Below the pieces are notes generated by a model. That model saw nothing but the letters and a program-made list of their open reading frames with translations. It made no database searches and was not told the DNA's origin. 64,000 nucleotides of DNA from Nothophaeocryptopus gaeumannii (Eukaryota; Ascomycota; Dothideomycetes; Mycosphaerellales; Mycosphaerellaceae), in contig JASISA010000025.1 of assembly GCA_031771865.1 (NCBI GenBank), forward strand, positions 2,108,001 through 2,172,000, read 5' to 3'. Of the stretch, positions 54,101-64,000 are shown one piece after another (the first letter of the stretch is position 1; each line of letters begins with the position of its first letter). The position numbers and the translations under genes were made by a program.

Positions 54101-54300
54101 TGTTTTGCAACTTGGGCCTCGCAGCGGTTGTGCTCAATGCGGGTGGAGTTCAGCGAATCACGGAGGATAACGAGAATGTCGTCAATGAGCGCGAGACGAT
54201 ATACATGGCCGTTGTTCTGTATTCGGTTGCTGGGTTGGCTGCGGTGCGATTCATCGGCGCTTGCTGGTTCTTGGTTGTCCGCTTGTTCCGCGGTGTATAA
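51164..54300 (+). CDS. Chitin synthase, division 1
   Basis: Plasma-membrane glycosyltransferase that makes chitin from UDP-GlcNAc. Exon 1 is only 19 nt (51164-51182, MSYNPL), then a 259-bp intron, exon 2 51442-53330, a 52-bp intron and exon 3 53383-54300; 941 residues. The first 190 residues are disordered, Pro/Gln/Tyr/His-rich. The catalytic region starts at RQTELFIVVTMYNEED, with VCIVSDGRAKI, IDAGTRPG, AEDRILCWEL (EDR, catalytic Asp) and QRRRWLNGS, the hallmark QRRRW. Several membrane helices follow, such as LYLVVLVTCFVLALG and YFWAIIMCYLLFASVFI. No myosin or other N-terminal motor domain is present, so it belongs to division 1 (classes I-III); I do not assign the class. Confidence 0.96.
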
Positions 54301-54950
54301 GAAGTTGATGAGAGCGGGCGTTGGGTGCTATTTGGGTACTGGACGGCGTTACGAAAACCACATCAGATACCCTCATTGCGTTATGGATGAGCGTATGAGC
54401 GCGCGACAGTAAGATAGGAAAGGAATACCAAATCTTCACTTGAGTTTGTCTTCTGAAAGGTTAGTACCTTCCTGATTGGGAATAGAAGGTCATCGACAAG
54501 AGTAGGCCAGCATCTTTCCTTTCTTTTCACCGGTCATTCCAATCGCTCTCTGACTTCACCTTCACCTTCACCTTTCTCGTACCTTCCAGCTTCACATGAG
54601 CCGTTAGAAGTGAAGAGCTTGGGCCTTTCTGCAGACAGCCGATGTGCATCCGCGCGCTTCAGGGTCCAACCAACGAAAGCAAAACATAAGCTGCCCACTT
54701 CCTTCGCAGGCTCTTCGACTTCGCTACAACAACACCTGCACCGACACTTTCATTGCACCAACACACGCTCGCTGTTCTCGGACTTCCACCATAGGACGTC
54801 CACCGACTGCACGAGCATTAACACGCAGGCGAGTTCCAAGAGGTACGTCTTCTTTGTCGCCGCCCCCGCCGTCGCTACTTCTTCTCGCTCACTGACACCT
54901 CCGCTACAGGACCTCGAACTACGGCCGACCAACCTCGACTAACATCCACC
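54301..54950. other. Intergenic region, chitin synthase 3' end and CCHC gene 5' end
   Basis: About 0.65 kb between two plus-strand genes. The last 110 bp probably contains a 5' UTR intron (separate entry). Nothing else recognised. Confidence 0.55.
54843..54909 (+). other. Probable 5' UTR intron of the CCHC gene
   Basis: AG|GTACGT at 54843 and a branch-like CTCACTGAC before CTACAG at 54909 make a 67-bp GT-AG intron ending 41 bp before the CCHC ATG. Its ends match the splice signals used inside the gene. It would lie wholly in untranslated sequence. Confidence 0.45.
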
Positions 54951-57152
54951 ATGGGTTCTTCCACCTGGGACACCCCGGCGCCTGGTAAGCTCGACACCTC
55001 CTCACCATCCGCTCTTCTCTCACTGACACGGTCATAGACACCGACAGCGGCTGGAAGGCGGACACGGGCGGTGATGGCGGTGATGGCTGGCAGCAGGACA
55101 GCTCCTTCGGGGGCGGCTCTGGTGATGATAGCGGCTTCGCTCCGGAGAACGTCTCCAAGCACGCTGGCGGTGGTTTCGAGGATGGCGGTGCTGCTGATGG
55201 CGGCTGCCGCATGTGAGTGACCTTGGGCGACCTTTAGGATCCTTTCACACTTGACTGACACCTTCTAGCTGTGGTGAAGACGGTCATTTTGCACGTGACT
55301 GCCCGGACAAGAAAGAGAACACTGGCGAGTGCTACAATTGCGGAGAGATGGGTAAGTTGTCGATGAATGGAAGATATCACATGTCAGAAGCTTCGGCTGA
55401 CTTTTCACCTTTCGTTTGCAGGACACTCCAAGGCCGACTGCACCAACGAGCGCGTTGAGCGCCCATTCTCCGGCACTTGCAACGCCTGCGGTCAAGAGGG
55501 TAAGGAATCGAGAGTCAACTTCGAGCAATGGACACAAACTTACTTCTCTCACAGGCCACCGCCGCGCTGAGTGTCCTGACGCCCCACCGTCCATCTGCAG
55601 GGCCTGTGGAGGCACTGGTCATAATGCGGTCGACTGCTCAGAGAACCGCATTCTGGGTCTCATGAAGTCTCTGAAGGTCGAGGACATGGCCGTCGAGGAC
55701 GCGTGGAAAGCGGTCGAGCAGGCCGACAAGGAAAAGGATGTCGAAGACATCAAGAAAGTTCGGCACCCCATTCGCAATGATCAAACTGGTACTGACTTCC
55801 TCGACCAGGCCATCTTCGCCTACGCCAAGGCTTTCCCCCAGCTTACCTTGGAGGAACTGGAGAAGACCTTCCGCGATGCCACCATGAACACGTACCTCAT
55901 CGCTAAGGAGCAGGAGATCGCCGAATCCTTCACGACCGTCAACTTCCAGGGCAAGACGGGTCAGAAGTTCGTCGTGTCGTTCCAGTTCAGCCAGAAGCCG
56001 CGTCGCGCCAAGTTTGCCGAAGGCTGGCCGGAGACTCCTGAGGAAAACACCACCCGCTTGGCTGAGGCTGGCTTCGTCATGGACTCCTTCATCAAGAAAT
56101 GCACTCGCTGCAACGAGTTCGGCCACGCCGTCAAGGATTGCGAGCAGGAGAAGCCGGAGCAGCCAGCGTCGCACATCCCGATCACCTGCGCCAACTGCAA
56201 CGAGGACGGTAAGCAGCTGGTCGAAGATACATTGGGCTTGAGATACATTTGCTGACTTGATGGTGTTACTCTTTACAGGTCACCGCGCCCGCGATTGTGA
56301 GCTGGACCCAACCTCTAGTCTTTGATCATCCGTTGCTTACAGCCCACCAGGTACTCAAGAGCGCAAGACCCCCGGCGTCAAGGAGTGCAGAACATGCGGA
56401 TCGACCGATCACATCAGCAAAGACTGCCCAGATAAGTGAGTCGCTGAGGGCCAGACGCCATCGTCCTTTTGGGACATGTGCTGACCTTTCTTTGCTTTGC
56501 AGGCCTGCCGATGTCTGCCGCAACTGCGGTGAAGAGGGTAAGTTATCGAGGCCTAATGACTTGGACACATACTGACCTTGTTCTCTTTGCAGGCCACCGC
56601 AAGGACGAGTGCCAGAACGAGCGTCGCATGCAGTGCCGCAACTGCGACGAGTGGGGTAAGAATGAGGCCCTCGATGCCAGATCATGTCTGAGACGTTTGC
56701 TGACCTTCCAACCTTTCCTTTCTAGGACACTCAGCACGCGAATGCGACAAGCCCCGAGATATGTCCAAGTTCCAGTGCCGCAACTGCGACGAGAAGGGCC
56801 ACGACAGCCGCGGGTGCCCGCTGCCGGTAAGAAATCAAAGGCTGGAAGCCATCCGATGTTTGAGACACTCGCTGACCTTCGACCCTTCGCTCTGCAGGTT
56901 GATTGGAGCCGCGTCGAGTGCACTACGTGCCACGAGAAGGGCCACTCCTACAAGCGCTGCCCGAACGAGGGCAAAGTTGATGCTAGAGACGGCGGAGATG
57001 GCGGTTGGGGCGACTCTGGTGGCGCTTCCGGCGCTGGTGCTTCCGGCGGTGGCGATTGGGAGGACAACACAGGAGGTGGTTCTGGCGGAGGCTCTGGAGG
57101 TTGGGAGAGCGCCGCTCCAGCTCAGGAGAACTCGCTTGGAGGCGGTTGGTAA
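54951..57152 (+). CDS. Protein with eleven CCHC zinc knuckles
   Basis: Single-strand nucleic-acid-binding protein of the Gis2/Byr3/CNBP style, but larger. Eleven exons: 54951-54984, 55038-55212, 55269-55351, 55422-55499, 55555-56208, 56279-56296, 56351-56435, 56503-56537, 56593-56655, 56726-56826, 56898-57152; 526 residues. Each knuckle is C-x2-C-x4-H-x4-C, for example CRICGEDGHFARDC and CTTCHEKGHSYKRC. Four lie before and seven after a 150-residue knuckle-free insert (SLKVEDMAVEDAW to MDSFIKK) with helices and a SFTTVNFQGKTGQKFVVSF strand region. Both ends are Gly/Asp/Trp-rich. Exon 6 is an 18-nt microexon. A role in translation or mRNA control is known for smaller relatives; here it is inference. 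Confidence 0.9.
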
Positions 57153-57629
57153 ATTGGAAATTGGAAATTGCTCTACTCCACGACCTCTGAAGGATAAAAA
57201 CGCTTCTGCATTGGCGAGCTCTACGATTGAGCATGCCTAGTTGGGTCCGACTGCCGCACAGGTCGTCACGAAGCGTGGCCTACTTAAGAAGCAATGAGAA
57301 TTTGCGTTGCGCGACGCTCGTCCAGATTTCAGTATCCAGCCGCAACGTGTGTCTTTGACTTCTTCTGTGCACTCGATCTGTTTCCAGAATTTGCATCATG
57401 ATATTCGTCTTGCATGTACTTCTGAAGCACATTCTTCTATTGTGTCCCTACATATATGGCGAGTCGCAGTTCTTGGGGAATTTGCAACGACGCATCGCGC
57501 TTGGTCTCGTGCAAAGATCGTAGAAGAAGGGAGGACATCCCGTGAGCATTCTCGCAATGCTGGGCTCTACGAAGACTTTCAAAGGTCCATCTACATCTTA
57601 GCATGTCATCGAGAGAAACATCATATCAA
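57153..57629. other. Convergent spacer
   Basis: About 0.48 kb between the stops of the CCHC gene and the minus-strand isomerase. No gene, repeat or RNA seen. Confidence 0.6.
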
Positions 57630-58478
57630 TCACAACTTCTCAAAAGTCGGCGTCTTCTTCGTCAACCCACTCCCCAAAGCATCTGTAACATCCCTCGTCT
57701 GCAACATAGCCGCATTCCATACAGCGATATAATCCAACCCATCTTCCACCGAATGATCTCGAGAGTAGTTGATCACTTTCTTCGTCCCCTGCACAGCTAC
57801 CGGGGACATCTTCGCGATCTCGCGAGCTTTTGACAGAGCAGCGGAGAGGGCGGCGGCTTTCGATTCGAAGACAGCGGAGACGAGTCCCATCGTCAGAGCT
57901 TCTTTCGCATCAAATTCTCGCGCGGTGAGGCAGATATCCTTGATCCAACTCATCGGAACCTGCGTATGGGGGAGGCGGGTAAGTGTACCCACGTCCGCCG
58001 CAAGACCGATCGCCACCTCGCGAACAGAGAAGCGTGTATCTTTCGAACAGAGACGGATATCTGCACATGTGGAAATATCGATTGCGGCGCCGTAGGAGAT
58101 TCCGTGCATGACGCAAATAACCGGTTTCTCACACTTCTCAATCTCGCTCACGGGTTCTTGGATTTCTTTGATATGTCTCCTCAGAACGGTAGCTTTTCTC
58201 GCGACATCGCCTCCGTCGCGACTGTTAGTTAGAGGGCCGTCTTGTGCGGCGGCTGTGACGTCTAGACCGGCTGTGAATGCCCGGTCGCCTGCTCCTGTGA
58301 GGATGATGACTCTCACGTCGGGGTCCACGGAGAGCTTGCGAAAGATTGTGCCGAGATCGAAGAACATTTGGGATGTGTAGGCGTTCAACTTTTTCGGGCG
58401 GTTGACTTCGACGACGGCCACATACTGTTCTGGGAGGCTGACGTTGAAAAATTCCGAGGAGAGGTCTGAAGGGCCCAT
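57630..58478 (-). CDS. Enoyl-CoA hydratase/isomerase family, dienoyl-CoA isomerase-like
   Basis: Crotonase-fold enzyme, closest in style to delta(3,5)-delta(2,4)-dienoyl-CoA isomerase of fatty-acid beta-oxidation. Single exon, 282 residues. The oxyanion-hole segments are DRAFTAGLDV and HGISYGAAIDISTCADIR; the catalytic stretch REVAIGLAADVGTLTRLP has the Glu and Asp found in dienoyl-CoA isomerases. CADIRLCSKDTRFSV is the usual link. The C-terminus is FEKL, not a good peroxisomal SKL signal, and there is no obvious mitochondrial leader, so location is open. Upstream sequence in the same frame is unlike a coding extension. Confidence 0.9.
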   Translation of the reverse strand: MGPSDLSSEFFNVSLPEQYVAVVEVNRPKKLNAYTSQMFFDLGTIFRKLSVDPDVRVIILTGAGDRAFTAGLDVTAAAQDGPLTNSRDGGDVARKATVLRRHIKEIQEPVSEIEKCEKPVICVMHGISYGAAIDISTCADIRLCSKDTRFSVREVAIGLAADVGTLTRLPHTQVPMSWIKDICLTAREFDAKEALTMGLVSAVFESKAAALSAALSKAREIAKMSPVAVQGTKKVINYSRDHSVEDGLDYIAVWNAAMLQTRDVTDALGSGLTKKTPTFEKL

Positions 58479-58805
58479 GGTTGCGATGTTTTCAGGGACT
58501 TGATGTCCTTCTTTGCGGCGGTCTTGAATTCTGTATCTTGTGGACCCGGTCTTGTATGCTTTTTGTTCTTGTATATGTTTTGGTTATGATCTGACATGTG
58601 AAAGTCGAAGCCGAGGATGTGAGGTTGGAAGTGGCACGAGCCGCGGTTTATGCCTGAGACTAGCAACTTGACACGAGTAATACGACTAATGAGAAAGGAA
58701 GCAACAAGGAACAAAAATTGTGTCTAGTGATCGATCATCTCTTTTTATTTAACGACATACGGCGAAGGGGTATCTTCTTTCAACACAAAAGCATGCGCTG
58801 CTCTA
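58479..58805. other. Intergenic region
   Basis: 327 bp between the isomerase start and the oxysterol-binding protein stop, both minus strand. No gene seen. Confidence 0.6.
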
Positions 58806-61800
58806 TCACAATTCGAAAACCTGCTGCACACCGTTCCAACTGCCGGCAGCGCGTTGATCCCAGTAGTTCTTCTCCTGCTTGAGCATCCAAACCTCTTCCT
58901 CCGCATCTTCGGCAGTGACCCTCTCAAAGAACTGCGGCTTCCAAGATTGATCGTGGCTTTCCAAGACCTTCCTCCGCGCACGCTGCCTCTCCTCCAAGCG
59001 AGCCTTCATCTGCTCAGCTTTGTCGACCTCGCCATTCTCCAGAGCCTGTTGGTCGGGTCTCAACCTCGAATCTGTAGGCGGAAGGTGACCTTTCTCAACA
59101 TCCGTCACCTCATTGAGCGCTGCTGCGAACGCCGTGAAGCCGTAAATCTTGGCCGCATCAGGAACCAAGGGCCCAACTTTCCAGATTGTCTCGCCTGTGT
59201 CGGTGCGCTTCAGACTCTCTGTCCACTTTCCAGCAAGACCACAAGACATCGGCTTGTCGTTCTCCAACAGCTGCACACTGACCTCTTCACTGCGCCCAGA
59301 GAACATGCCTCCCGCTTTGAAAGACACTACAGCACGCATGCCATTCGTTTCGTTCTGGATGGTCATGGTCTGCACCGGCTCCACATACTTCTCGCCCGCA
59401 ATGACATTGCGCAAGAAGCAGGTGGCTTGGTTCCAGGAGTAGTGCTCTCCAGCAGAGTGCAGCACCAATCGAGCGCGGCCTTCGTTGTTCAGCTCAACAG
59501 ATTTGCCCCAGAACTTTTGCTCAGGTTTGGGCGATTGCGCATAGGTCCAACCGCCATTGTTGAGACTCTCTGCTTGGCACGCCATACGAACGGGATGATG
59601 TGTGACTTTCTCTGCCAAGAAACGAAAGCCCAAATCCTCCCTCACAAGCTCGAAAGTTTCACCCAGCATTGGATTGAAAGGCTTGCGAATTGCACGCTCT
59701 TTGACTCTGTTGTAAGAATAGTACGATATCGCGAACGCTGTGACATATAGCAAGCGCTCTGGAGGTGCCCCGGCTCCTGCGGCAGCGTCCAATAGCTGCG
59801 GATACTCCATGGTCTCTGCAAGACGCTGTAACAGTGAAGTGGGCTCATTGGCTGTCACCGGCATAGAGATTGTGCTCAGATCCTTTCCTGCATTCTTCCT
59901 CAAGAAGTTGATGATACTTGGTGGAGGCTGTCTCGGGCCAACGATAGTAGATCGTCTCTTCACGGGTGATAGTGGTAAGGGCGGTAAAGAGTCCGGCTTA
60001 TTCGGGAACAAAGGTGACTGCGACTGCTTTCGAGAGGCCGAGAAGATGACAGATCCAGCTGCTCCACCTCCAGCATCACTGTCAGTATCCGAGTCGGCTT
60101 CCGACCTGTCATCGAAGAGGTTCTCTTCCTCATTCTGTCTCTCCTGCTCACTTGAGCGTCTGATGTTGAGCAATTGTGAGGGGCCACCACCGTCTTCCGC
60201 GTCGAAGAACTCCTGGTCATCTATTGAGTCCAGTGACATTCGAGATCCTGAGGTAGGCAGCGCAGGCTGTCGGCGCCCTTTGCTCCTTGCGATAAGATCT
60301 GAGAACTGCGCAACGACGGTGTCAAGGTCTTTTAGCAACGCCATGGAACGTTCATGAACATCCATATCTGCCATGGGCGATGGCGCCTGCAGGTTCTGTC
60401 TGCTTGGGCGTTTAGGAATCGACAGCGACCCTCCGGGTGATGTCGGTCCCCCAGCCGACGTCGGCGAAGGCACAGCCAACTGTGCCGATACACTTCTACG
60501 AAAGAGCGCGGACGGACTACGATCCATGCTCGGTTTACGCTTCCAGAAAGGTCGTCTTGGCTCGCCTCTCTCATCGACCTCCGGGAAGTACTGACTCGCG
60601 GATTCGTACGAGGTCGGGCTTGGATTGTTGCTGCTGCTACCACTAGTCGTCAAGCCTAGCCCAGCGCCGTTAGAACCACCCAGGTACTTGGGATCTGTGT
60701 CTTTGGCAAGTCCTCTCACAGCATCGCGCGTTCCAGACACCTTGCTGACCAACTGTTCAACTCTCGCCCATTCTCGATCTTCCTCCGGGTTCATTGATCC
60801 TGGAAGAGGGAAGTTCTGCAGTGTCCTGCTCGGCGTTGCTGGTGTTGAGCCATATGTCGTGCTCGCAGCTTTCTCCAAAGCCAACCTCCATCCCTCGAAA
60901 TCCTTCTTGTTCAACGTCTTCAAATGCCAGACCTCAGCTCCAGAGTCCACTGAGAACTCTCGCGTCTTCTCGTTCGCGCCGACAGCGGAAAGTGACAGAG
61001 GTACTGCGCCACGTAGCGCAGATGAGTGCCTATTCCGGTAGTACGACAGAGTCGAAGAGGTAAAGTCTAGCGAGAAGAACCGCTTTGCGTATCCTTGACC
61101 CTTCTTCCTCCTCTTCTTGTACAGTGTGCCAGTGTAGAAGGTACTGCCTTCAATGCCCTTGCTCTCTGTCCCACTCTTCGAATTTGGTCGCGGATCTTCG
61201 AGCACTCCTCGATGCACATTAAGCGGCAAGGACTCGCTCGAATCGGACACGGGTTTGGAGGTAGGACTGCCTTTACCCACGCTGCTGGAGCTGTTATTTC
61301 CAAAAGCCTGAGCGTAGTGCAGATGGTGTCCGGACTTCGGCGGTGCGTTTGTCGGATGGGTCATAAGGACGAACGTCACGTTCTTCGACGTCTGCTTAGA
61401 GAACGTGTTGTCGAACACTAGCCCATATGCGCCTCCTTCTCCTGCTGGAACATCATAGCGGCCCATAGCCACCTTGTCGGCCTCGCATCTTCCAGCCCAC
61501 GCAACAGACTTGATCCCAACATGCAATAGCTTCTCGATCACATCGCTCTTGCCTTCTGTCACAGAAGCTCGCCTCGTTGCTTGGCTGGCTTTCCTCTCTG
61601 GCGCCCCATCTAGACCGGGTGTCGGCGGCACATCCTTCGCGGCGCTTTCGACAGTCTCTTCGGTAGGTAGATTCGGCGTCAGGCCATTCTTCGTGCCAGG
61701 ATGTTTGAATATTCCAAAATTGATACTCTTCTTATTCGGCTGTATTGACCACGATATCGAATGATGCTCGGCGACTTGGATCCAGCGGACTACGTAGCTC

Positions 61801-61902
61801 TGTTGACGGCGCACATGTCAGTATGTATGGTCCGACTCGGAATTGCTCCCATTCGAGCTTATGTACCTTTGAGTGGACGATGATCTGCTCGATCCCTGCC
61901 AT
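58806..61902 (-). CDS. OSH3: Oxysterol-binding protein, Osh3-type (GOLD-PH-FFAT-ORD)
   Basis: Lipid transfer protein at ER contact sites. Exon 1 61902-61867 (MAGIEQIIVHSK), intron 61800-61866 (67 bp), exon 2 61799-58806; 1009 residues. Order: a GOLD-like domain (WIQVAEHHSISWSIQP to NVTFVLMTHP), PH domain (STFYTGTLYKKRRKKGQGYAKRFFSL, ending DFEGWRLALEKA), a disordered region, a FFAT-like EFFDAED for binding VAP proteins, and the oxysterol-binding domain with KPFNPMLGETFELVRED and EKVTHHPV. The last replaces the canonical EQVSHHPP fingerprint. This set and order is that of Osh3. The ORD ends with the usual charged helix (ERQRARRK). Confidence 0.93.
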
Positions 61903-62793
61903 CACGGTCAAAGGATAAATTGTGTCGGAGGGAAGACGAGGCCGAGGGTCTGCGTATCATAGAAGGCACGATGGGATATGTTGTTAGTTCTCACTGCTCG
62001 GTCATGGCATCGGGTTCGCTCGGATCGTATGTCGGCTGCTTAGTCGCTGCTATAATAAACAAAGCTGGATTCAGCTTCTTCGGCCGGTCAAGAAGCCGCT
62101 GTCCGGTCAAGAAGCCGCTGTCCGTACCGATCGTACGGAATACGCTTGCAGAGCCAGCGAGCATGAATACTGTGTTTATGATGTTTGTGTCCAGTATCAC
62201 GAGTTGAATGCGCGTGCCAGTTCAGCGTGCGTGTTCTAGGCGCGTGGCTGATCATGCCAGTGTGCGTGTTCTTGCCGTCGTATGATGACGAACGTGCCCC
62301 AAGACCCTGGTTCGTATTGGCGGGCCGAGAAACGTGCACTGAACCTTAACATTTACCCTTCACCCTTCACAGAATATACAACTCACCACATCCAGTGAGC
62401 CGACTATCGTGGTTCTTCTGGTTTGCTGCACACAGCTGTGTGGACCGCTGCTCTTTCGTGCCGGTGAACATACATCCAGTGGCTCCGAAAGACATTCAGT
62501 CGAAGAACTGCCATTCAGTACGGGCCATATCTGACAAGAGAGTACGTTGCTTTCATATCCAGACGAGACGCGAGTGTCTTGAATGTGGATGGTCAGTTGA
62601 AGCAGAGATCACTGCATATCAAAAGCGCTGTCTTAGAGAGTACTGAAAGGTGAAGCATCGGCCGCGCCTTCCTTGACCTCAAGCAAAATGCCTCACTTCA
62701 GTATCCCCCAAAACACACATTCACTACCGTAGTTCTCTCGACATCGACCTGGAGTACTCGAGTACCCAACGACGTGCAGGATCGACAAGCTGT
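61903..62793. other. Intergenic region with a short direct repeat
   Basis: About 0.9 kb between the divergent starts of the Osh3-like gene and the last gene. An 18-base direct repeat (next entry) lies at 62085-62120. No gene is recognised. Confidence 0.55.
62085..62120. repeat. Tandem duplication of an 18-bp unit
   Basis: GGTCAAGAAGCCGCTGTCC is followed at once by a second copy, sharing the junction base, so the unit is 18 bp long. It is in non-coding sequence. It looks like a replication-slippage duplication. Confidence 0.7.
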
Positions 62794-63216
62794 ATGAAAC
62801 GCAAAGTCAAACACCGCTCCGAAGAGGCAATGACCATCATGCCACGAGAGGGAAACACCGGCCCGCCACTGCTTCGACTGCCAGCGGAGCTCCGGAACAC
62901 AATCTACGTGTACGCCGTCAGCAATGGACGTCACGATCTCGCATGGATCGGAGGCATCGGTGAAGGAACCTTTCACTACCCAGGCCTACTCGCAACGTGT
63001 CAACAAATCCGCGACGAGGCGCTCCCAATCTTTCTCCCGATGAACAAGCTCACAATCGCACTGGCCCACCACAACCTTGACGGATTGATCTTATTCTACG
63101 AGAACTGTGAGCGCATCCGCCTCAAGCACAAGATGAAGCCGAGTTCTGGCATTCAGTACTCGCTGCTGTGGGAAGATGTGGTTGGGCTGTGCAAGTACAT
63201 CCACCAGAGTGATTAG
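62794..63216 (+). CDS. Hypothetical protein, fungal LPAELRN-type (140 aa)
   Basis: Function unknown. A common type of small fungal protein that opens with an F-box-like LLRLPAELRNTIYVYAV and continues with LLATCQQIRDEALPIFLPMNKLTI, both present here. The family is usually longer, so this copy may be short, or may have more exons after 63216. ATG at 62794 is used; MTIMPREG at residue 13 is an alternative. No enzyme motif or membrane segment is visible. Confidence 0.65.
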   Translation: MKRKVKHRSEEAMTIMPREGNTGPPLLRLPAELRNTIYVYAVSNGRHDLAWIGGIGEGTFHYPGLLATCQQIRDEALPIFLPMNKLTIALAHHNLDGLILFYENCERIRLKHKMKPSSGIQYSLLWEDVVGLCKYIHQSD

Positions 63217-64000
63217 TCGTGGGATCCAGATTAGAATGATGTAGTCGACGGCGAGGATCATGCATCTATAGCTACTTTCAAGGTCGCAAAAGAGTATCGT
63301 GGCCATGATTGGGCTCATTGCGAACGGCTGCTCGGCATCATCAGGTTCACTGACAGGACTGGAGTTTGGGAGGAATGATGGAAGACTCGGGGAGATGCGG
63401 CTCGCTTGGAATTTTGCTACGGCTTCGAGCGTGCCGAGAAGAGCTGTGGCGGCTCGGTTCGAGACACGAGCTTTTGATCACGAGAACACGGAGAAGGTAC
63501 TCAAAAGCAAAACAATCGCCCTCGGCACTAGTCCTCGACCTGACCTTCACGGACCTCACCTCTTCACAGCCTGCAGGTCCAGGAAGATGAATTCGCGCTT
63601 ACTGAGCATCAGCGGAACACACCACCAATGATCCTTCCAACCTTCGTCTTTGTTTCAAGGCCTGCATTCATAGTCTCGTTCATCGCTTGGGGGTATATAG
63701 GAAACGGACGTATGCTATTCCCTGTCCAGGCCGGTCACTGGATACTGGGGGATTGATAGAATACGTATGTTAGATACCCTACTATTTCCCATCCTCAGTC
63801 ACCGGCCTAATGTCGTACTCCCATACGCGGCGACCCAAGATGTAGTCTCCAAAGCAGGAATGGACCAGGCGGAGCCTTTTGAGCTCCTCGAGGTTGCGTA
63901 TCTCATCAATATTTGATCAGATCAGCAACTCAGTTATCATGGATAGAAGCTCCTCCAGTAGTCCGGTCAAAGTGGTTGCTGTTCTGTCCATTTTTGGTGG
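63217..64000. other. Right-end region, no convincing gene
   Basis: About 0.8 kb. A plus-strand frame at 63299-63631 and overlapping minus-strand frames have no recognisable domain. A gene starting beyond the window cannot be judged. Confidence 0.5.

Overview
The window is nuclear DNA of a filamentous ascomycete. Genes are close together on both strands, many split by canonical GT-AG introns of about 50-70 bp. The gene set fits this: a CYP52-like P450, a CFEM-domain PTH11-type receptor, a Zn2Cys6 regulator, a division 1 chitin synthase and an INO80 Iec3 subunit. The style suggests Dothideomycetes, but that is inference, not a placement. I recognised no rRNA, tRNA, CRISPR array or intact transposon.

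Layout. 1-5.7 kb (all minus): partial P450, 3-isopropylmalate dehydrogenase, secreted oxalate decarboxylase. 5.7-7.4 kb: no convincing gene. 7.4-8.9 kb: a small spliced Cys-rich protein diverging from U1 snRNP protein C. 9.4-12.2 kb: two related kinase-like genes, one intact and one decayed. 12.7-16.7 kb: an SPRY protein with PPxY motifs and a secreted acidic repeat protein. 16.9-20.0 kb: IEC3 and NOP13, divergent. 20.2-26.8 kb: two orphan genes, a five-fold Cys-motif protein, GCN5, OST5 and RAD1. 27-30.4 kb: a doubtful orphan and a Zn2Cys6 regulator. 32.6-38.1 kb: PPIL4-type cyclophilin, a four-exon orphan with an in-frame TAG, and a lysine 2,3-aminomutase. 38.1-41.4 and 43.4-46.0 kb: two large regions with no recognisable gene, flanking a SYLF-domain actin-patch gene. 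46.0-50.0 kb: CFEM receptor, frameshifted NmrA-like gene, low-molecular-weight phosphatase. 51.2-57.2 kb: chitin synthase and an 11-knuckle CCHC protein. 57.6-63.2 kb: dienoyl-CoA isomerase-like enzyme, Osh3-type oxysterol-binding protein and a LPAELRN-type orphan.

Most genes are housekeeping: splicing (U1-C, PPIL4), chromatin (Iec3, Gcn5), DNA damage checkpoint (Rad1), N-glycosylation (Ost5), ribosome biogenesis (Nop13), cell wall (Chs), lipid transfer (Osh3). I see no biosynthetic cluster. The more unusual material is the secreted GYDH repeat protein, the five-copy C-x2-C-x16-C-x3-C protein, the decaying kinase paralogue, three probable GC-AG introns, and a transmembrane-coding open frame fused in phase to RAD1 that overlaps the end of OST5. 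Splice sites were placed by eye from reading frame, consensus and family knowledge; no alignment or transcript data were available.
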